Assembly: GCF_023283945.1 (NCBI RefSeq)
Contig: NZ_JAKIKW010000019.1
Coordinates: forward strand, 1-64,000
Direction: 5' to 3'
Source of the DNA: Shewanella gelidimarina
GTDB taxonomy: Bacteria > Pseudomonadota > Gammaproteobacteria > Enterobacterales > Shewanellaceae
DNA: 64,000 nucleotides
Part shown: positions 37,258 through 47,477 of the stretch, in pieces
How the letters are laid out: every line of letters starts with the position of its first letter
How positions within the stretch are numbered: position 1 is the stretch's first letter
Made by a program: the position numbers and the translations under genes
The notes under the pieces: model-generated
Seen by the model: only the letters and a program-made list of their open reading frames with translations
Databases searched by the model: none
Told to the model about the DNA's origin: nothing

Positions 37258-39625
37258 TGTCGTTTATGGCTGGCGTCAGTGGCGAGGTCAGCGTGGAATC
37301 TGGAGTTTATTAATTGTAAGTCTGTGCCTATTTTGTAGCTTAATCGCCTTTGTAATCAACCTCCTTTGGCTTCTGAGTAGCGATCGACCTCAATGGGTCG
37401 GCAATCAACAGCCCATCGTCACAGTTGCAAACAAAGATCTGAGTGGCAACTTGCAAGCAACTTCAGGCTACGATATCGATTTAATGGCAACAATCGCTGG
37501 AGTCGATAGTGTCGCTAGTATTGCGATTCAACCGAGTCTGGTGACGATAGGACTAAAAGAGCTACCCAAATTAACCATTGGCTTTTATTCACAAAGTGCA
37601 ATTGAGCTGCTGGGGTTGTCTGCGCCTTTTTCGATGCAAAATTTTGAGGCGAAAAAAGGCATCGTATCGAAACAATTTTGGCAACAGCATTTTGAGACTC
37701 GCGCTTCGTTAAACGAAAGTCGTTTATATTATCGAGATAGCGCTTTTCTTATTGCTGGAATAGCGCCGACCACCATGGGTAGATTAGGGGATTTTCATGT
37801 AGACATTTGGTTACCAGACTCCTATTTACAGCTGGGTGTTCCCGATATGTTTGCTGACAATCCGGATCTCTTTCTAAAGACAGAAAGTAATCGCTATGGT
37901 TTTGCACTGTTGACGCAAAAAGTAGACGTTGAGCAGCTTCAAGATGCATATATCAATTTAAGGCAGCAAACGCCTAGACCTGAAGGGGGATTTACCGATA
38001 AACATTATCGCCCTTGGATAATTAATGGCGTAGAGCTAAATCCTAATGGTCGCGATATTTTGCAAAGACAGGCATGGATACTGCTACTGCTGTTGGCTGG
38101 TTTTGGATTTATTATTTTTAGCGGAATTGTCTCCGCCTATACACAGCAGGGTATAGCACGCCGTTCTGAAATGAGTTTAAAGCTAGCATTAGGGGGTTGT
38201 AAGCGCGGGATAATGAGTCAGTTAATGAGGGAGAGCATACCCGCTTTGGTTTTGGTTGGAGTATTAAGCCCACTACTGGGAATTGTTATTACTCACTACG
38301 TTGGCACTATCGGTGTTTATCTGGATTATTTTAGTGATGGGTTTAACTTTAATATTTGGCTGTGGCTGGTTGCCGTTTTTTGTTCCCTCGCATTATTCAT
38401 TTGCTGTGCATTGATGCCGCTAAGTGGCTCAATGACAGAGATCTTCTCTCGCGGGAAACAGGGGCATTTAAGCAAGGTTCAGCAACTATCTAGTCGGCTA
38501 GCATTGGTGTTGCAACTTGCCGTTATTGTTGGTGTTATGGTGGTTTCTTTGAGCTTGATGTATCAGGAAATACACAAGTATTCGTCAGTGGTTATCGCTG
38601 ACGACATTGACAGCTACAAGCCAAAAGTTGACGGACGATTAAGTATAATGCTGACCTCAGAGCAGCTTGATGGTGAATGGGTCGTTGGTGGGGAATCGAT
38701 AGCACTATCATCGCAGCCTTTTACCCAGCTAGGTGCACAATCACTGAAATACCAGTCAGAGACTGCTATGGGAATCGAAAAACCCATCAATGGTCTATAT
38801 GTTTCTAAGAACTTCTTTAGTTTGTTAGGTATTTCACTCTTATCCTGGGGGGAAGTGACTGAAAATGCAGTCATGATAAATCAAACAATGGCATCACAAT
38901 TAGCAACCGAATTAGGTTTAAATGATTGGAGAGCAACTAAAGGGTTAGCGTTAAAGCTTTCAGGTTTTTACTATGAAAAGCATGTTCGTGTTGCTGGCAT
39001 TGTGAGTGATGCACCTCATTTTGGGATCGCCAAAAAATCTAAACCTCTGGTGTATTTAAGCCTTAAGGATCAAAACCCACTTTTAGCTAGCCGAATTGCC
39101 CCAGTATTTTACAGTAAAGGGGCTGATAAAGAGGTGACCTCATCTCACCTAAATGATTGGGCTTCATTACAGTCACCTAAGCTGAGTTACGCTAAAGGAT
39201 TGAGTTTAGTTCAACAAATTGAAGATACGGATTCGGCCGGGAAACTGCTGTTTTTAACCTCGAGTGGGATGGCGTCACTCATCATTTTATTAGTGATATT
39301 TACGCTTTATAACAAGTTTTGTTATGCCGTAAAAAGTGAGCAGATTAAGTGGGCGGTGATGTTAGCTGTGGGAGGGCAAAAAGAGACTCTTATGGCAAAA
39401 ATGGTATGGGTGAATTTGCAATTAACGTTGCTGGCGATGGTAATAACTTTTAGCGTGTTTCTTGGGTTAGAAAGCTACAGTCAGTCGTTAATCGACGTGT
39501 CTCTATTTCAGCCTCTCGTATGGGGCGCTTGTATCACCTTGACACTACTGTTCATTATTTCAGTGACTTTGTGGTCGGCAAAAGGCTTACTGAGGCAAAA
39601 TATCAGCGTATTACTTAGGGGGTGA
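37247..39625 (+). CDS. FtsX/MacB-type ABC permease
   Basis: 792 residues: helix 1 (about 18-42), a large periplasmic domain (about 45-270), three helices (about 275-400), another helix (about 415-440), a second periplasmic domain and three C-terminal helices, i.e. two FtsX units in one chain. This is the layout of the YxdM/Acidobacterial-type duplicated permeases. With 35286 and 36550 it forms a tripartite exporter needing an outer-membrane channel, perhaps TolC coded elsewhere or the one at 32249. Confidence 0.9.
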   Translation: MLFDVVYGWRQWRGQRGIWSLLIVSLCLFCSLIAFVINLLWLLSSDRPQWVGNQQPIVTVANKDLSGNLQATSGYDIDLMATIAGVDSVASIAIQPSLVTIGLKELPKLTIGFYSQSAIELLGLSAPFSMQNFEAKKGIVSKQFWQQHFETRASLNESRLYYRDSAFLIAGIAPTTMGRLGDFHVDIWLPDSYLQLGVPDMFADNPDLFLKTESNRYGFALLTQKVDVEQLQDAYINLRQQTPRPEGGFTDKHYRPWIINGVELNPNGRDILQRQAWILLLLLAGFGFIIFSGIVSAYTQQGIARRSEMSLKLALGGCKRGIMSQLMRESIPALVLVGVLSPLLGIVITHYVGTIGVYLDYFSDGFNFNIWLWLVAVFCSLALFICCALMPLSGSMTEIFSRGKQGHLSKVQQLSSRLALVLQLAVIVGVMVVSLSLMYQEIHKYSSVVIADDIDSYKPKVDGRLSIMLTSEQLDGEWVVGGESIALSSQPFTQLGAQSLKYQSETAMGIEKPINGLYVSKNFFSLLGISLLSWGEVTENAVMINQTMASQLATELGLNDWRATKGLALKLSGFYYEKHVRVAGIVSDAPHFGIAKKSKPLVYLSLKDQNPLLASRIAPVFYSKGADKEVTSSHLNDWASLQSPKLSYAKGLSLVQQIEDTDSAGKLLFLTSSGMASLIILLVIFTLYNKFCYAVKSEQIKWAVMLAVGGQKETLMAKMVWVNLQLTLLAMVITFSVFLGLESYSQSLIDVSLFQPLVWGACITLTLLFIISVTLWSAKGLLRQNISVLLRG

Positions 39626-39770
39626 GGTTCGACTTCACTTCGGTCATTTGTAAGAAGTTGAGCAAGGAGGATTGATCTTCTGATGTGAAAGGCGTCTTTA
39701 GTATTTCAATCACACATACTCAATGCTTTAATGGTTGCTGATATTTGTCGTCTTTATAGGATGTATGGTT

Positions 39771-40208
39771 ATGATCGTAAGGAAAGTCATTAAATATCTA
39801 CCCGCACTATTATTTGGCATATTGTTGGCGGGAATGAGTCTAATTGCGTTTGATTTCGCTGCCAGTTATATGTTGGGATTCTTATTATCTAATACTGATA
39901 TGCACAGCAATAGTTCAGAGTTTTTGTGGCTATTAATACATGATGTTGGTCTGAGTTTACTGCTTGCAGCAGGTGTTTATTTTAGCTATCGGAAAATTCT
40001 ACCGCAGTTCCCGAATGATATTTTTGCGGTATTGCTAATGCAGGCACCATTGGCTGTTATCAGTCTTTATCTGTTATCACCGTCGTTTGATTTTAGTTCT
40101 TTATACAGCAGTGTATCGTCTGTTTTAGGAGTGACTTCTGCAGTAGCAGTACTGCTGGTTTACTGGATGAGTAAGGTATTTGGGAAGGACTCTAAAGTGT
40201 CTGTTTAA
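39771..40208 (+). CDS. Four-helix membrane protein, unknown
   Basis: 145 residues from ATG 39771, which has AGGA nine bases upstream; in-frame ATGs at 39735 and 39765 fit less well. Four hydrophobic segments (about 8-30, 50-70, 80-100, 112-135) suggest an integral membrane protein. I do not recognise a family. It follows the exporter permease by 145 bases, and an immunity or accessory role for the peptide locus is possible but unsupported. Confidence 0.6.
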   Translation: MIVRKVIKYLPALLFGILLAGMSLIAFDFAASYMLGFLLSNTDMHSNSSEFLWLLIHDVGLSLLLAAGVYFSYRKILPQFPNDIFAVLLMQAPLAVISLYLLSPSFDFSSLYSSVSSVLGVTSAVAVLLVYWMSKVFGKDSKVSV

Positions 40209-40611
40209 AGCAGTGGTCTTACGGCCGAGGTAAATCGTGGCGCTTCGCTCACACAGGTAGTGTCAGACCCTCGCCCTTGCATCCACCATGACGTCCCCGA
40301 CGAAGTTGTTGATCCTCTGTCATTTTCGAAAATTGCTATCGCCTCATATTCGCCATCTATGACTTACCAAGGCAACCTCGGAATCCATACCTCGCTCACG
40401 CGAATTATCTTCAATGACCTCGGTAACTTCGATGGGGAATGAGTGTTTTCTGTATGTTCTGATTTAGTCGTGGCTTTAGAGCTTTAATATTGATGTTAAT
40501 GAAAAATAATTGGTGCAAAAAATTTAAAAATGATAGCAGAATATAAGGCCAAAAAGTAAAAGTGGGTCTTTTAATAAAACGTGTAATTTATGAGACGTCA
40601 AAGAGGACTGT
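40209..40611. other. Intergenic region, 403 bases
   Basis: No credible gene. A reading frame at 40260-40442 has no ribosome site and repetitive composition (CCTCG and TCGCT strings). The stretch 40485-40600 is AT-rich and probably holds the promoter of the gene at 40612. Confidence 0.35.
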
Positions 40612-40995
40612 ATGAACATTTCTATAGAAAATTTGGATGGGCTTAAAGATTTACAACAGTTGTCTGAAATAGTGTATGAATCGGTTGAAGCATTAGAGTT
40701 GCTAGCGAAAACTAAACCTGAGATGTTTGAAGTTCTTGTTCATGGAGCGGGAAATATTAAGCGTTTTGAAGAAGCCAAACTCTCTAGCCGCCATTTTTCA
40801 GCCGTTGTAGAGCACATCTCGAATCGAGTTGAAGTCGGTGAAAGTGTGCCATCAACGAGAGAGTTTATTGAATTGCTGGATGTTGATTCAAGGCCGAAAA
40901 CAGAATCGGTTTTTAAAAAATTAGAAGCATGGGGCTACCTTGAGGCGTTCCCGAAAAGTAAAACAGTTTTGAGAAAACCTTTGCCAAGTAACTAA
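40612..40995 (+). CDS. Unknown cytosolic protein with possible winged-helix C terminus
   Basis: 127 residues, no signal peptide or membrane segment. An N-terminal helical part (about 1-60) leads to a region (about 65-122) with VPSTREFIELLDVDSRPKTE and FKKLEAWGYLEAF, which looks like a helix-turn-helix with a short wing. AAAGAGGACTGT precedes the ATG. I recognise no family. Its leader is AT-rich and the following 460 bases are repeat-like, so it may be an acquired orphan gene. Confidence 0.6.
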   Translation: MNISIENLDGLKDLQQLSEIVYESVEALELLAKTKPEMFEVLVHGAGNIKRFEEAKLSSRHFSAVVEHISNRVEVGESVPSTREFIELLDVDSRPKTESVFKKLEAWGYLEAFPKSKTVLRKPLPSN

Positions 40996-41457
40996 TTAAC
41001 TGCCTTTTTGAACTTAATGGGTGAAATGATTGTGCTTTTCTAATCCAGTGTAGGTACGGCATAGGCCTTTGAAAAAAAGGCCAATTCTGTTCCCGACAGA
41101 ATTTGGCATTTCCTCCGTCCATGGAGGTCAGATGTTTTAGTTGAGCTTACAGGGACCCTCTCTTTTATAAAGAGTCGCGGCGAGCCTCTGCTGTATCTGC
41201 ACATGCGGTCGTTCATTCACATCTGCCCCATAGGGATATGGGAAATGTCATTATGATGTCGGGAACATCGTTGACCATGTGGCCACGACATTTGGACATC
41301 CTGTCCATCACCACCGCAGGTCATTAGTTGCATCTGATGCAGGAAGTGACCCATAAAGGTCATTAGATACTGAAACTGTGCTTAAAAGGCTGAGGGCACC
41401 CAAGCCAAATGTTGACGCCTAAACGATGACAATTCCTCATCGCTCAGGCATCCCACC
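40996..41457. repeat. Intergenic repeat-rich region with several hairpins
   Basis: Hairpins seen in order: GGCCTTT / AAAAAGGCC (41064-41082), AATTCTGT / ACAGAATT (41083-41103), and CCTCC / GGAGG inside a 28-base core at 41105-41132 that matches the second hairpin of the 98-bp tandem repeat at 15839. Then 41160-41400 holds AAATGTC / GACATTT and two copies of GGTCATTAG. It looks like a mosaic of Shewanella-type dispersed repeats; no gene is seen. Confidence 0.55.
41415..41455 (-). terminator. Hairpin downstream of hutI
   Basis: On the minus strand GCCTGAGCGATGA and TCATCGTTTAGGC pair around GGAATTG just past the hutI stop. No T-run follows, so this may be a stabilising or Rho-linked 3' structure. 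Confidence 0.5.
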
Positions 41458-42684
41458 TTACTGATGTACCAAACGGCCATTCTTAACCACATCAATACAA
41501 GAGCTAACACCGTAGGTGTAGGCTAACTCTGCTGGAGTACTGATATTCCACAAGCAAAAATCGGCGTTCATGCCTGCTTCTAACACACCGACTTCAGCTT
41601 CAATACCTAATGCTTTAGCAGCGTTGCGCGTCATACCCGCTAAGGCTTCTTCGGGCGTTAAACGCATTAAGGTACAGGCCATGTTGAGCATCAGTAGGCT
41701 TGAACACATTGGTGATGAACCGGGGTTGTAATCGCTGGCAACCACCATGGGTACCTTGTATTGACGCAGTAGCTCAATGGGAGGCATCTGAGTTTCGCGC
41801 AAGAAGTAGAATGCGCCGGGTAGCAGGGTGGCGCAGGTGCCACTTTCGCTGAGAGCTTTTACGCCAGCTTCATCTAAATACTCGATGTGATCGACTGATT
41901 TGGCACCAAGCTTGGCCGCCATGGCTGAGCCGCCTAGATTTGATAACTGCTCAGCGTGTAGCTTGATATCAAGTCCAGCATTTTTAGCGGCGGTGAGTAC
42001 TCGTTCGGTTTGCTCTAGGTTGAAGGCGATATTTTCGCAAAATACATCGACAGCATCGGCAAGGTTTTCTTCAATCACTCGTGGCAACATCTCGTTGATC
42101 ACTAAGTCAACATAGGCATTGCTGTCATTTTTGTATTCTGGCGGAATAGCGTGAGCGCCTAAGAAGGTGGTTTTTACATCGACATGGTGATGCTTTCCTA
42201 GCTCGCGGGCAACGCGCAGTATTTTAAGCTCGGTTTCAATGTCTAAACCGTAACCCGATTTTATCTCTACCGTAGTGACGCCCTCTTTTGCTAAGGCATT
42301 TAGACGCTGGCGACCTAGTTCAAACAGTTCAGCTTCGTCGGCTTCGCGGCAGGCTTTAACAGTCGAAATAATGCCACCACCGCTGCGGGCGATCTCTTCG
42401 TAGCTAGCACCTTGAAGGCGCAGTTCAAATTCGTTGGCACGGTTACCCGCAAACACTAAGTGAGTGTGTGCATCAATTAATCCAGGGGTTAACCAGCCGC
42501 CTTTACCTTTGTAAGTGGGCGTGGCCAACACATCAAATTTAGGCAGGTCTGCGCGCTTGCCTACCCAGGCTATTTTGCCGTCTTGCACCGCGAGTGCGGC
42601 ATCTTTAATAGCACCGTAAGGCTCTGCAATATTGGGTGACATAGTAGCAATATTGATATCAATCCAGACTTGATCCCACGACAT
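41458..42684 (-). CDS. hutI: Imidazolonepropionase
   Basis: 408 residues from ATG 42684 (AAGAGAGAGC upstream); the frame could extend to 42729 but without support. Metal-dependent amidohydrolase with [12 protein letters not shown] (metal-binding His pair), [21 protein letters not shown] and [10 protein letters not shown]. It opens 4-imidazolone-5-propanoate to N-formimino-glutamate, the third step of histidine breakdown. It is divergent from hutC across an operator-like palindrome. Confidence 0.96.
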   Translation of the reverse strand: MSWDQVWIDINIATMSPNIAEPYGAIKDAALAVQDGKIAWVGKRADLPKFDVLATPTYKGKGGWLTPGLIDAHTHLVFAGNRANEFELRLQGASYEEIARSGGGIISTVKACREADEAELFELGRQRLNALAKEGVTTVEIKSGYGLDIETELKILRVARELGKHHHVDVKTTFLGAHAIPPEYKNDSNAYVDLVINEMLPRVIEENLADAVDVFCENIAFNLEQTERVLTAAKNAGLDIKLHAEQLSNLGGSAMAAKLGAKSVDHIEYLDEAGVKALSESGTCATLLPGAFYFLRETQMPPIELLRQYKVPMVVASDYNPGSSPMCSSLLMLNMACTLMRLTPEEALAGMTRNAAKALGIEAEVGVLEAGMNADFCLWNISTPAELAYTYGVSSCIDVVKNGRLVHQ

Positions 42685-42773
42685 GATGCTCTCTCTTTTG
42701 TAGTTTTTGCAGAGGTTGAATACTAACACTAAGGGCTGCCACTAAAAATAATTTGTGAGCTAGCTTGTGTTTA

Positions 42774-42787
42774 CTTGTATATACAAG
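42774..42787. promoter_or_regulatory. HutC operator-like palindrome
   Basis: CTTGTATATACAAG is a perfect 14-bp palindrome in the hutI/hutC intergenic region. GntR/HutC-family repressors bind such TTGTATATACAA-type sites, so HutC probably represses both hutI and itself from here. I did not find an equally good site ahead of hutU. Confidence 0.8.
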
Positions 42788-42878
42788 CTAGGATTGTAGC
42801 CGAGTTTTCGACCATTAGAAATAGCCGCTGGACTGATATGTAATCGGTCATCAAAAACGGTATAAGACAGGATAACCG

Positions 42879-43583
42879 ATGGCAACGCCAAAGTTTGCAG
42901 AGATTAAACAATACATTCGCGGTCAAATTGAGTCAGGGAGATGGGCTGAGAACAGCCGGGTTCCGTCTGAAAATCAATTAGCTGAATTGTTTAATTGCAG
43001 CCGTATGACGGCGCGCCGTGGCGTAACTGAATTAACTGAATCTGGCGTATTAGAACGCTCACAAGGGCTTGGTACTTTTGTGGCTGGGCTTAAATCGCAG
43101 TCATCGATGATGGCGATCCGTAACATTGCTGATGAAATTAAAGACCGTGGCCATGGTTACACTGTTCAACAAGTGCAGCTTACTGAAACGACAGCAACGG
43201 GCGCGATAGCGATTGCGCTGGGGCTGGAAGAGGGCGGCGCGGTGTTTTTGTCGGTGTTGGTGCATTGCGAGCAAGACACGCCACTGCAATTAGAGGAGCG
43301 TTTTGTGAATCCTAAGCTGGTGCCTGAGTACTTGGCGCAAGACTTTAGTCAACAAACCCCGCATGAATACTTATCGATGGTGGCACCGCTGACTGAAGCT
43401 AAGCACACCATTGAAGCCAAGTTGGCGGACGCTACCCAGTTGGCGCTATTACACATTGATGCGACAGAGCCTTGCTTACAAATCACTCGTCGCACTTGGT
43501 CGCGCCAAGGTGTGGTCAGTTTTGCCCGCTTGGTGCATCCCGGTAGCAGATTTAGATTAGGCGGCCACCTGACATTTAGTTAG
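42879..43583 (+). CDS. hutC: Histidine utilisation repressor, GntR/HutC family
   Basis: 234 residues: an N-terminal GntR winged helix (about 5-75: VPSENQLAELFNCSRMTARRGVTELTESG) and a C-terminal UTRA effector domain (about 95-230). HutC releases DNA when urocanate binds. It is the first gene to the right of the palindrome at 42774 and is followed by hutU and hutH. Confidence 0.95.
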   Translation: MATPKFAEIKQYIRGQIESGRWAENSRVPSENQLAELFNCSRMTARRGVTELTESGVLERSQGLGTFVAGLKSQSSMMAIRNIADEIKDRGHGYTVQQVQLTETTATGAIAIALGLEEGGAVFLSVLVHCEQDTPLQLEERFVNPKLVPEYLAQDFSQQTPHEYLSMVAPLTEAKHTIEAKLADATQLALLHIDATEPCLQITRRTWSRQGVVSFARLVHPGSRFRLGGHLTFS

Positions 43584-43748
43584 CACCCATTTGGTCATAA
43601 CCACTTTAGTACGAATGAATTAGCGAGAAAAATGACGTTGTCGCAGGTTAAGTCAGCCATGGCAATATCAGCATAAAAAAACAATAAGACAGTAAATAAA
43701 AAATAGATAAAAACAAATACAACAAACAAATTGAACGAGGTAGACCCC

Positions 43749-45437
43749 ATGGATAAGAGACACGATCCAAGTCGTCGCATCATTGCGCCGCATGGAACTA
43801 AATTGAGCTGTAAAAGCTGGATGACAGAAGCGCCGATGCGCATGCTGATGAACAATTTACATCCAGATGTTGCTGAGCGCCCTGAAGATTTAGTGGTTTA
43901 CGGCGGCATTGGCCGTGCAGCCCGCGACTGGGAATGTTACGACAAGATCATTGAAGTGCTGCAGCGTCTTGAAGAAGATGAAACCTTGATGGTGCAATCA
44001 GGTAAGCCCGTTGGCGTATTCAAAACCCACAGCAACGCACCCCGGGTGATCATCGCTAACTCAAACCTAGTGCCACACTGGGCAAACTGGGAACACTTTA
44101 ACGAATTAGATAAGAAAGGCTTGGCCATGTACGGCCAGATGACAGCGGGTTCTTGGATCTACATTGGTTCGCAAGGCATTGTGCAAGGCACTTACGAAAC
44201 GTTTGTGGCAATGGCTAAGCAACACTTTGGCGGTTCGTCGAAGGGTAAGTGGATCTTAACCGGTGGTCTTGGTGGTATGGGCGGCGCGCAGCCACTTGCT
44301 GGCACCATGGCGGGCTACTCAGTGCTGACCTGTGAAGTCGATGAAACCCGTATCGATTTCCGTCTTCGTACTAAGTACGTCGACAAAAAAGCCACTTCGC
44401 TTGATGAAGCTTTGGCAATGATTGAAGACGCTAACACCAGTGGCAAGCCAGTATCAGTCGGTCTACTCGGTAATGCGGCCGATATTTTTGCCGAGCTAGT
44501 TGAGCGCGGTATCACGCCTGATGTTGTGACTGACCAAACGTCAGCACACGACCCGCTTAACGGTTATCTGCCACAAGGCTGGACGCTCGAGCAAGCGATA
44601 GAAATGCGTAAAACAGATGAAGCTGCAGTGGTTAAAGCGGCTAAGCAATCGATGGCCGTTCAAGTGCGGGCGATGCTAGCACTGCAAGCCGCTGGCGCTG
44701 CGACCACCGACTACGGTAACAATATTCGTCAAATGGCGTTTGAAGAGGGCGTTGAAAACGCATTTGATTTCCCTGGTTTTGTGCCTGCCTATGTACGTCC
44801 ATTATTCTGTGAAGGTATTGGTCCATTCCGTTGGGTGGCACTTTCTGGCGACCCAGAAGATATCTATAAGACAGACGCCAAAGTTAAAGAGCTTATTCCT
44901 GATAACCCACAGCTACACAATTGGTTAGATATGGCGCGCGAGCGTATCGCTTTCCAAGGTTTGCCTGCGCGTATCTGTTGGGTAGGTCTTAAAGACCGTG
45001 CTCGTTTGGCATTAGCCTTTAACGAAATGGTTAAAAATGGTGAGCTTTCAGCGCCAATCGTTATCGGTCGTGATCACCTAGACTCAGGATCTGTGGCGAG
45101 TCCTAACCGTGAAACAGAATCCATGCTCGATGGTTCTGACGCGGTATCAGATTGGCCACTCATGAATGCACTGCTTAATACTGCTAGTGGCGCCACTTGG
45201 GTGTCATTGCATCACGGTGGTGGTGTCGGTATGGGCTTTAGCCAACATTCTGGTGTGGTGATTGTTGCTGATGGCAGCGATGACGCAGCCGTACGCCTAG
45301 GCCGAGTACTTTGGAATGACCCTGCAACAGGTGTGATGCGTCACGCTGATGCTGGATATGAACTCGCTAAAAATTGTGCAAAAGAGCAGAACTTAGATCT
45401 GCCGATGCTAGACACAGCCAAGACAGAAGGTAAGTAG
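43749..45437 (+). CDS. hutU: Urocanate hydratase
   Basis: 562 residues from ATG 43749 (ACGAGGTAG upstream; a TTG at 43731 is less likely). Typical stretches are [23 protein letters not shown], the NAD-binding [11 protein letters not shown] and [16 protein letters not shown]. It converts urocanate to imidazolonepropionate with a tightly bound NAD+. hutH starts 3 bases after its stop. Confidence 0.97.
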   Translation: MDKRHDPSRRIIAPHGTKLSCKSWMTEAPMRMLMNNLHPDVAERPEDLVVYGGIGRAARDWECYDKIIEVLQRLEEDETLMVQSGKPVGVFKTHSNAPRVIIANSNLVPHWANWEHFNELDKKGLAMYGQMTAGSWIYIGSQGIVQGTYETFVAMAKQHFGGSSKGKWILTGGLGGMGGAQPLAGTMAGYSVLTCEVDETRIDFRLRTKYVDKKATSLDEALAMIEDANTSGKPVSVGLLGNAADIFAELVERGITPDVVTDQTSAHDPLNGYLPQGWTLEQAIEMRKTDEAAVVKAAKQSMAVQVRAMLALQAAGAATTDYGNNIRQMAFEEGVENAFDFPGFVPAYVRPLFCEGIGPFRWVALSGDPEDIYKTDAKVKELIPDNPQLHNWLDMARERIAFQGLPARICWVGLKDRARLALAFNEMVKNGELSAPIVIGRDHLDSGSVASPNRETESMLDGSDAVSDWPLMNALLNTASGATWVSLHHGGGVGMGFSQHSGVVIVADGSDDAAVRLGRVLWNDPATGVMRHADAGYELAKNCAKEQNLDLPMLDTAKTEGK

Positions 45438-45440
45438 AAT

Positions 45441-46973
45441 ATGAGCCATTTAGTATTAACGCCGGGTACCCTAACCCTACCGCAAATTCGTGACATCAGC
45501 CGTGGCAAAGTGACGTTAGAACTCGCGTCAAGCGCAATAGCGGACATCAACACTAGCGCTGGTTTGGTGCAACAGGTCTTAGATGAAGGCCGTACCGTTT
45601 ACGGTATCAACACTGGTTTTGGTTTGCTGGCTAACACTAATATTGCCGCCGAAGACCTGCAACTGCTACAGCGCTCGATTGTACTTTCCCATGCGGCAGG
45701 TACAGGCAAGCTCATGAGTGATGCGACTGTACGCTTGATGATGGTATTGAAGATTAACTCACTGAGCCGTGGCTTCTCCGGTATTCGTTTAGAGGTGATC
45801 AACTTCCTGATCAAGCTGGTTAACGCTGAAGTATATCCGTGCGTACCTGAAAAAGGCTCTGTTGGTGCATCAGGCGACCTAGCGCCATTATCTCACATGA
45901 GCTTACCTCTGCTTGGTGAAGGTCAGATGCGCTACCAGGGTAAACTGATCTCTGCCATTGAAGCGCTGGAAATAGCTGGCCTTAAGCCAATTGAACTAGC
46001 AGCCAAAGAGGGCTTAGCGCTACTCAATGGTACGCAAGCTTCAACCGCTTTAGCGCTGGAAGGTCTGTTTAACGCTGAAGATCTGTTTGCTGCCAGTTCA
46101 GTGATTGGTGCTATGAGTGTTGAAGCGGCAATGGGCAGTCGTAGTCCGTTTGATGTGCGTATTCATGCTGCTCGTGGCCAGAAAGGCCAGATTGATTCGG
46201 CTGCTGTGTTCCGTCACTTATTAGCGGATGAATCTGAAATCAGTGTTGATCATCTTAACTGTGAAAAAGTGCAAGATCCTTATTCGCTGCGTTGTCAGCC
46301 ACAGGTATTGGGTGCATGTTTAACACAAATTCGCCACGCAGCTGAGGTGTTAGGCACCGAAGCTAACGGTGTCACTGATAACCCATTAGTGTTCCAAGAT
46401 ACCGGTGACATTATCTCAGGCGGTAACTTTCACGCAGAACCCGTCGCGATGGCAGCCGATAATTTAGCGATTGCGATTGCGGAATTGGGTTCAATTGCTG
46501 AACGTCGTATCGCGCTGCTTATCGATCCTAATTTGTCTAAGCTACCACCGTTCTTAGTTGAAAATGGCGGGGTAAACTCAGGCTTTATGATTGCGCAGGT
46601 GACTGCTGCAGCACTGGCTTCAGAGAACAAGACCTACGCTCACCCAGCCTCAGTCGATAGCTTGCCAACATCTGCTAACCAAGAAGACCATGTGTCTATG
46701 GCCACCTTTGCGGCGCGTCGTTTACGTTATATGTCTGAAAATACCCGCGGTGTGTTAGCGATTGAGCTATTGGCCTCGGCGCAAGGTTTAGACTTCCGTC
46801 GTCCATTACAGCCAAGTGCAGCAGTGGCAAAGGCGAAAGCAGAGATCCGTGAGTTGGTTTCTTATTACGATAAGGACCGTTTCTTCGGCCCAGATATCGA
46901 AGCATCAACCAACCTACTGCTGACTGCTAGCTTTAACGCTTACCTGCCAGCAGATATTCTGCCAAGCCTGTAA
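45441..46973 (+). CDS. hutH: Histidine ammonia-lyase
   Basis: 510 residues. The Ala-Ser-Gly triad that forms the MIO electrophile is at 143-145 in [24 protein letters not shown] and [18 protein letters not shown] are also family-typical. It deaminates histidine to urocanate, the first step of the pathway. A strong terminator follows, closing the hutU-hutH unit. Confidence 0.97.
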   Translation: MSHLVLTPGTLTLPQIRDISRGKVTLELASSAIADINTSAGLVQQVLDEGRTVYGINTGFGLLANTNIAAEDLQLLQRSIVLSHAAGTGKLMSDATVRLMMVLKINSLSRGFSGIRLEVINFLIKLVNAEVYPCVPEKGSVGASGDLAPLSHMSLPLLGEGQMRYQGKLISAIEALEIAGLKPIELAAKEGLALLNGTQASTALALEGLFNAEDLFAASSVIGAMSVEAAMGSRSPFDVRIHAARGQKGQIDSAAVFRHLLADESEISVDHLNCEKVQDPYSLRCQPQVLGACLTQIRHAAEVLGTEANGVTDNPLVFQDTGDIISGGNFHAEPVAMAADNLAIAIAELGSIAERRIALLIDPNLSKLPPFLVENGGVNSGFMIAQVTAAALASENKTYAHPASVDSLPTSANQEDHVSMATFAARRLRYMSENTRGVLAIELLASAQGLDFRRPLQPSAAVAKAKAEIRELVSYYDKDRFFGPDIEASTNLLLTASFNAYLPADILPSL

Positions 46974-47008
46974 TCGTGTAATCGGCTTGCTAGCCTTAAA
47001 ATAGCGAG

Positions 47009-47040
47009 AAAGGGACTATCGATTGATAGTCCCTTTTTTT
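47009..47040 (+). terminator. Intrinsic terminator of hutUH
   Basis: AAAGGGACTATC / GATAGTCCCTTT-type stem with a short loop, a run of T, then GTATCTGC. Confidence 0.92.
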
Positions 47041-47054
47041 GTATCTGCAGACTC

Positions 47055-47288
47055 GTGCATGAGCATTTTGGCTGCAATAAACACCCATGCCCTTATGCAC
47101 AAGTGAAACGCTGGAATGATGAATATGAAGGCTGGTATAGCAAAGCTCAAGTTACAGACAGCATTACTATCTTTGAGGCGTGTCTTAGTGATGAAAATGA
47201 TAAGTATTTACTTGAAAAGTTTACAGTGTTTAAGCTGAGTCTTGCTGTTGCTCCAAATCCTGTGGAAGTGGAAATAGATCCCGCTTAA
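47055..47288 (+). pseudogene. Orphan 77-codon frame, possible 3' remnant of a gene
   Basis: The frame is open from the hutH terminator onward and starts only at a GTG without a ribosome site. Its composition looks like real protein (RWNDEYEGWYSKAQV, LSDENDKYLLEKF), with three cysteines near the start (CNKHPCPY). I recognise no family. It may be the tail of a gene cut by a deletion at the terminator, or a chance frame. Confidence 0.35.
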
Positions 47289-47477
47289 GTATTGATAAGG
47301 GAAGTTGCGCCTCCCCATATCATTTGCGGTGCTATATGCTGATTATTAGTGTTCTTAATGGCCTTGCTAGCTACGTGCTCCTTTAGTCTTAAGCCCAATG
47401 TCGCGGTTGTTGAAATGACAGATGCGTAATAGCGTAGTAGCTGACTATTTTCGCAGTTTAATCAAGTGGTGCTACTG

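Noticed and set aside
40260..40442. 60-codon open frame on the plus strand
   Set aside because: No ribosome site; the DNA has repeat-like CCTCG/TCGCT strings and no protein-like pattern.
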